A stretch of DNA of 53,373 nt from Rikenellaceae bacterium (GTDB taxonomy: Bacteria; Bacteroidota; Bacteroidia; Bacteroidales; Rikenellaceae): contig JAJBVT010000073.1 in assembly GCA_020859685.1 (NCBI GenBank), positions 1 to 53,373 of the forward strand, in the 5' to 3' direction. Of this stretch, positions 53,284 to 53,373 are shown piece by piece. Each line of letters starts with the position of its first letter. The first letter of the stretch is position 1. The position numbers and the translations under genes were made by a program. The notes below the pieces were generated by a model. It was not told where the DNA came from. It ran no database searches and was given only the letters and a program-made list of their open reading frames with translations.

Positions 53284-53373
53284 GATACTGTCCACCCGGT
53301 AATGGGTTGTCAATAATATAACAAATTTTTCTCATCAATTATAAATTTTTAGAGAACAGACGAGCCGTTAAGG

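Noticed and set aside
1-53373. CRISPR arrays, tRNA/rRNA genes, insertion sequences or integrases
   Set aside because: No regularly spaced direct repeats, no tRNA-like cloverleaf with T-loop, and no transposase or recombinase motifs were seen in any spacer or frame.

Overview
The window is chromosomal DNA of a member of the Bacteroidota, most likely order Bacteroidales and perhaps close to Alistipes/Rikenellaceae (the genus is inference). Supporting signs are the Bacteroidota-type -7 promoter box TAnnTTTG in front of many genes (one has a perfect TTTG-19 nt-TAnnTTTG arrangement), an ECF sigma/FecR pair followed by an STN-domain protein, DUF3575, DUF3868 and DUF3467 family proteins, and the Bacteroidota forms of PurM and PepE. 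No rRNA, tRNA, CRISPR array, insertion sequence or integrase was found.

Region 1 (1-14.3 kb) is a surface-polysaccharide locus. On the minus strand, reading right to left, lie a GT4 glycosyltransferase, a WbpV-like NAD-dependent reductase/epimerase, a WbpL-like polyprenyl-phosphate sugar-phosphate transferase, rfbA-rfbC-rfbD-rfbB for dTDP-L-rhamnose, and a Wzx-type flippase cut by the left edge. Divergent on the plus strand are a DUF3575 protein, a WbpM/PglF-like UDP-GlcNAc 4,6-dehydratase, a CpsB-type tyrosine phosphatase, a Wza-like export lipoprotein and a Wzc-like tyrosine kinase with a (YG)7 tail. WbpM-, WbpV- and WbpL-like proteins could together make the lipid-linked first sugar, RmlABCD supply rhamnose, and Wzx/Wza/Wzc/CpsB export the polymer. 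No Wzy polymerase is in view and it may lie further left.

Region 2 (14.4-31.4 kb) is almost entirely minus strand: a DUF3575-DUF3868-SDR-small protein group; metH, a PHP phosphoesterase, metF and an M20 amidohydrolase; a glutaminyl-peptide cyclotransferase; a secreted alpha/beta hydrolase; a Crp/Fnr regulator followed by waaA (kdtA); and purN, a two-TM protein, pepE and yraN. Region 3 (31.5-34 kb, plus) is acpP-fabF-rnc. Region 4 (34.2-37.8 kb, minus) holds an AraC regulator, a conserved unknown, a LysM glucosaminidase and radC. Region 5 (38.2-42 kb, plus) is a rhamnose uptake and catabolism operon, rhaB-rhaI-rhaT, with no aldolase nearby.

Region 6 (42.2-45.2 kb, minus) is the most unusual part: an ECF sigma factor, a FecR anti-sigma gene whose natural reading frame has an in-frame TGA at codon 11, and a stand-alone STN-domain protein carrying a four-copy repeat in place of the usual TonB-dependent receptor. 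Region 7 (45.4-53.3 kb) is housekeeping: lpxK-punA-ssb, uvrC, a DUF3467 protein, purM and a large helical-repeat protein of unknown function.

Many starts had to be moved from the longest reading frame on the basis of ATG choice, ATGA overlaps or promoter position; these choices are stated in each entry.
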